NCBI RefSeq assembly: GCF_040459645.1
Contig: NZ_JARVHQ010000001.1
Location: forward strand, 2,232,001 to 2,296,000
DNA length: 64,000 bases
Source: Bacillus cereus group sp. RP43
Lineage (GTDB): Bacteria > Bacillota > Bacilli > Bacillales > Bacillaceae_G
Direction of reading: 5' to 3'
Positions 61,335-64,000 of the stretch are shown one piece after another; the stretch's first letter is position 1, and every line of letters begins with the position of its first letter. The notes below the pieces were generated by a model, which ran no database searches, was not told where the DNA came from, and saw nothing but the letters and a program-made list of their open reading frames with translations. Both the position numbers and the translations under genes were made by a program.

Positions 61335-61373
61335 AAAAAAACGTCATTTTCATCATTAAAAATGACGTTTTTT
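61335..61373. terminator. Bidirectional Rho-independent terminator
   Basis: AAAAAACGTCATTTT and AAAAATGACGTTTTTT arms between the convergent secreted-protein and catalase genes. Confidence 0.85.
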
Positions 61374-61379
61374 ATATTT

Positions 61380-62759
61380 TTAAAGCCTTTGCATCGCACT
61401 CTCAATCCTATTCACCAAATCAGCTGACACTTTATGAAAATACCCCAAAACTACCTTTTTAATATCCTCAGATATAACTTTCAAATCACTAGCTAAGTTT
61501 TCGGCAAGATGTTCTTTTTCTATCGGTTGTAACTTCGCATAAAATTCACCAGCCTGCTTAAAGTCATCTTGTTTAGTTATAGAAGTTCTTTCAAGTTTTC
61601 CTTCAACATATCTTCCGTCACCGCTTGTTGCTTGATTAGCAGGTGTCCAATCTTGCTGTTGGTTAACCTGTAATTTACGAAATTCAGCCCCAATCCTTCT
61701 TCTTTGAGAATCACTATAAATATTAGCGCGGCCTTGCAGTATTTTATCATCAGATAATTCTGTGCCGTCTAGTAAATTAGAAGGGGAGAAGGCGGCTTTT
61801 TCTACTTGTTCCATATAATTATCAGGATTTTTATTTAATACCATTTTGCCTACTGGTATTAGAGGATACTCTTTTTCATCCCATACTTTTGTATCGTCTA
61901 AAGGATCATAAGAAAGATTTGCTTCATCCTTAGGGTCCATAAGCTGAACATATAGGCCGTATTCCACCGGTTTGCCACCCGCAATCGCATCGTATAAATC
62001 TTTACCAGCGTAATCAGGATTTTCAGCGGCTAGTCTATTTGCTTCTTCGCGACTAATGTATTGTACACCTTCAAATGGGTACCAATGGTATTTAACGTAC
62101 TTTCTAATACCTTGAGCATTTCTCCAAACATATGTATTTACACTATGTCCTGGAATGTGGCGAAGACTTTTTATCGTACCAGCATCAGAGTATAAACGTA
62201 CAATAAAATGAATCGATTCAGGCGCTCTTGCTACAAAGCCCCAAGACCTATCAGGATCAATTAAATTATTTTTAGGTGAAGGTAAGAATGCTTTAATAAA
62301 TTCCGGGAAACGCATCGGATCACGAATAGAAAAGACAGGAATGTGATTACATATAAGGTCAAAAATGCCTTCTTCTGTATAAAATTTTGTAGCAAAGCCA
62401 CTTACATTTCTAGATGTATCAGGTGTTCCTTTTATACCGACAGCTAAAGAAAAGCGAACCATAACAGGGATTTTCTCATTAGAATTTTGTAAAAATATCA
62501 GTTTTGTATGCTCAGACATCGGATATATCGTTTGGAAATAACCAAATGCACCAAATCCTTTTACATGAACAGGTCTTTCTAAAATTTTTTCATGAATAAA
62601 TTCTTGTAACGACTCATGAAGTACACTATCTTGCTTCAAAACAGGCCCACGTGAACCAACTGTTTGAGAGTGAAGTTTAGCTGGTTCATTAAGTTCTCGA
62701 TTGCTATTTAAGTCTTCTCCTAATAAAGATTGCCTCTGTTTATCATGTTTTTCATTCAT
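61380..62759 (-). CDS. Heme catalase (small-subunit type, KatX-like)
   Basis: A 459-residue heme catalase converting hydrogen peroxide to water and oxygen. The distal His lies in ERPVHVKGFGAFGYF (near 66), the distal Asn in LICNHIPVFSIRD (near 138), and the proximal Tyr in GRANIYSDSQRRRIG (near 345), so the site is complete, though the sequence deviates from consensus in several spots. Length fits monofunctional small catalases; Bacillus sporulation catalases are similar. I chose ATG 62759, eight bases after GGAGG. The neighbour upstream is divergent. Confidence 0.88.
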   Translation of the reverse strand: MNEKHDKQRQSLLGEDLNSNRELNEPAKLHSQTVGSRGPVLKQDSVLHESLQEFIHEKILERPVHVKGFGAFGYFQTIYPMSEHTKLIFLQNSNEKIPVMVRFSLAVGIKGTPDTSRNVSGFATKFYTEEGIFDLICNHIPVFSIRDPMRFPEFIKAFLPSPKNNLIDPDRSWGFVARAPESIHFIVRLYSDAGTIKSLRHIPGHSVNTYVWRNAQGIRKYVKYHWYPFEGVQYISREEANRLAAENPDYAGKDLYDAIAGGKPVEYGLYVQLMDPKDEANLSYDPLDDTKVWDEKEYPLIPVGKMVLNKNPDNYMEQVEKAAFSPSNLLDGTELSDDKILQGRANIYSDSQRRRIGAEFRKLQVNQQQDWTPANQATSGDGRYVEGKLERTSITKQDDFKQAGEFYAKLQPIEKEHLAENLASDLKVISEDIKKVVLGYFHKVSADLVNRIESAMQRL

Positions 62760-63058
62760 CGACATAGCCTCCAAAAATTTTTCGTTGATTGTTACTAAAT
62801 ATGATTTTTTAACCTTAATTATGTATTACATACGAAGTTCAAATTAGTAACATACCGCTAGATGAAAAAAATGCGCATAGCGTGGACCTGTTGAAATAGA
62901 AGAAATTATGGAAAAATGAATATCGGGAAGAGAAATAACACGTTTTAGTAAAAGATAGAAGAAATCACAATTAAAATTTCAATCATAAAAATTAATTTAT
63001 AAATGACTTATAGACAATGAACATGAAAAACGGGAAAAATAATTAGGAGGAATTTAAC
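62760..63058. other. Divergent intergenic stretch, no gene seen
   Basis: It must carry promoters of the catalase (minus strand) and the aminotransferase (plus strand). I see no PerR-box-like sequence (TTATAATNATTATAA type) and no clear SigB, SigF or SigG promoter, so catalase control stays open. Confidence 0.4.
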
Positions 63059-64000
63059 ATGTCGGATTGGTTTCAATTAGATAAAGAATATATGATGCCT
63101 ACGTATTGTCGTACGAAGGTTGCGATAGAAAGAGGAGAAGGTTGTAAACTGTATGATGTAGATGGTAAAGAGTATTTAGATTTATTTTCTGGCGTAGGAG
63201 TAAACGTATTAGGATACAATCATTCTAAAATTGTGCAAACGACAATGGAGCAAGTTACGAAATCGTTGCATCTACCATTTCACTTTTTAAACCCAGTTGC
63301 GATTGAGTTTGCAAAGAGATTAGTTGATTGCTCTTTAAAAAATGGAAAAGTTTTTTTTACAAACTCTGGTACGGAAGCGACAGAAACAACGTTAAAATTA
63401 ATTGATAAATATAAATCTATTACGAATGAAGAACGTGACGGAGTCGTTGTGCTGAAAGATAGTTTCCACGGGCGAACATTAGGGGCGTTACATTTTACGA
63501 GACAAGAAAGTGTATATCAAAACTTCCCGAAAACATCGATTCCTGTATATGAAGTGGAACGTGAAAATATAGAGCAATTAGAAGATATGATTGTTAAAGA
63601 AAATCCAATTGCAATTATGCTAGAGCCTGTCTTAGGAAGCGGCGGGATCTATCCTTTATCAAGTGAATATCTACATGGTGTTCAACATCTTTGTGATAAA
63701 TATAATGTGCTGCTTATCGTGGATGAAGTTCAAAGTGGTATGGGGAGAACGGGGAAATTGTTTGCTTATCAAAATTTCAATATTACACCTGATATTATTC
63801 AAATTGGTAAAGGTGCAGGAGGCGGGATACCGCTAGGTGGGATTATTGTAGGGGAAAAGTTATGTGATGTGTTTTCACCAGGAGATCATGGAACAACGTT
63901 TGCTCATTCATCAATGGGAACGGCTTTAGGTTTAACGGTTTTAAATACATTGATTGACGATGGTTTAATGCAAGAAGCGTATGAAACATCACACTATCTA
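63059..64000 (+). CDS. Class III aminotransferase (acetylornithine/ornithine type), partial
   Basis: The first 314 codons of a PLP-dependent aminotransferase, running off the window end. The segments are LFSGVGVNVLGYNHSKI near 43, TNSGTEATETTLKLI near 103, DSFHGRTLGALHFT near 140, and VDEVQSGMGRTGK near 220. The PLP Lys sits in QIGKGAGGGIPLGG near 253. The subgroup includes ArgD, RocD and GabT; substrate cannot be fixed. AGGAGG lies before the ATG. Confidence 0.88.
   Translation, partial: MSDWFQLDKEYMMPTYCRTKVAIERGEGCKLYDVDGKEYLDLFSGVGVNVLGYNHSKIVQTTMEQVTKSLHLPFHFLNPVAIEFAKRLVDCSLKNGKVFFTNSGTEATETTLKLIDKYKSITNEERDGVVVLKDSFHGRTLGALHFTRQESVYQNFPKTSIPVYEVERENIEQLEDMIVKENPIAIMLEPVLGSGGIYPLSSEYLHGVQHLCDKYNVLLIVDEVQSGMGRTGKLFAYQNFNITPDIIQIGKGAGGGIPLGGIIVGEKLCDVFSPGDHGTTFAHSSMGTALGLTVLNTLIDDGLMQEAYETSHYL

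Noticed and set aside
62760..63058. SigF/SigG-type promoter for the catalase
   Set aside because: A GCATT and a GGTATGTTA element occur near 62850-62880 on the minus strand, but spacing and key bases do not match the consensus well enough to call.

Overview
The window reads as chromosome of a low-GC Bacillus, most likely a member of the Bacillus cereus group. The reasons are AT-rich codon use, strong AGGAGG-type ribosome binding sites, frequent TTG/GTG starts, many Rho-independent terminators, and gene content: an SLH-domain surface protein, a YjiH-type membrane protein, a KipI/KipA-type 5-oxoprolinase cluster, an AlkC-like repair protein, a lysine-riboswitch-controlled LysP, a chromosomal TetM-like GTPase and a YerA-like amidohydrolase. 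I see no rRNA, tRNA, CRISPR array, complete insertion sequence or prophage.

Layout. 1-9.5 kb: single-gene units (APH-type kinase, SLH/C39-like surface protein, YjiH protein, GNAT, YdcF-like protein, YdbM-like flavoenzyme, a small secreted protein with no normal start codon, cutC, signal peptidase I). 9.6-15.2 kb: one coherent operon, an IclR-type regulator followed by pxpB-pxpC-pxpA, a two-gene DUF969/DUF979 membrane pair and pcp. Pcp would release pyroglutamate from peptides, the membrane pair may move it, and PxpABC would convert it to glutamate. A double IclR-type operator sits in front. 15.8-18.1 kb: a scar of gene fragments around an intact POT peptide transporter; two fragments are compatible with a lost restriction-modification locus. 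18.1-24.8 kb: sirtuin, class B PBP with a second signal peptidase I, methyltransferase, DUF2716, AlkC-like and HesB-like genes. 24.8-26.6 kb: lysP behind a lysine riboswitch.

26.9-38.3 kb: mostly small accessory enzymes (GNATs, TauE/SafE transporter, glyoxalase-like protein, kinase-fold proteins, phosphoesterase, GrpB) and a hydrolase / response regulator / histidine kinase cassette. Hairpins that could mask the Shine-Dalgarno sequence precede both the hydrolase and the DUF3892 gene that flanks the cassette. 38.4-49.6 kb: a divergent MocR regulator/EamA transporter pair around repeated operator-like motifs, Nudix enzymes, AraC/GyrI regulator with a serine hydrolase, and a chimeric ABC remnant lacking Walker A. 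49.6-64 kb: TetM-like GTPase, MarR-nitroreductase-monooxygenase operon, MoxR-DUF58-DUF4129 operon, penicillin-binding-protein-like hydrolase, YerA-like deaminase, catalase, and the first 314 codons of a class III aminotransferase that runs off the end.

Most of the window is ordinary accessory chromosome. The points most worth a second look are the AUA-start gene at 7588-8058, the pseudo-catalytic C39 domain, the Walker-A-less ABC fusion, the two SD-masking hairpins, the leader attenuator of the TauE gene, and the pyroglutamate operon with its uncharacterised membrane pair.
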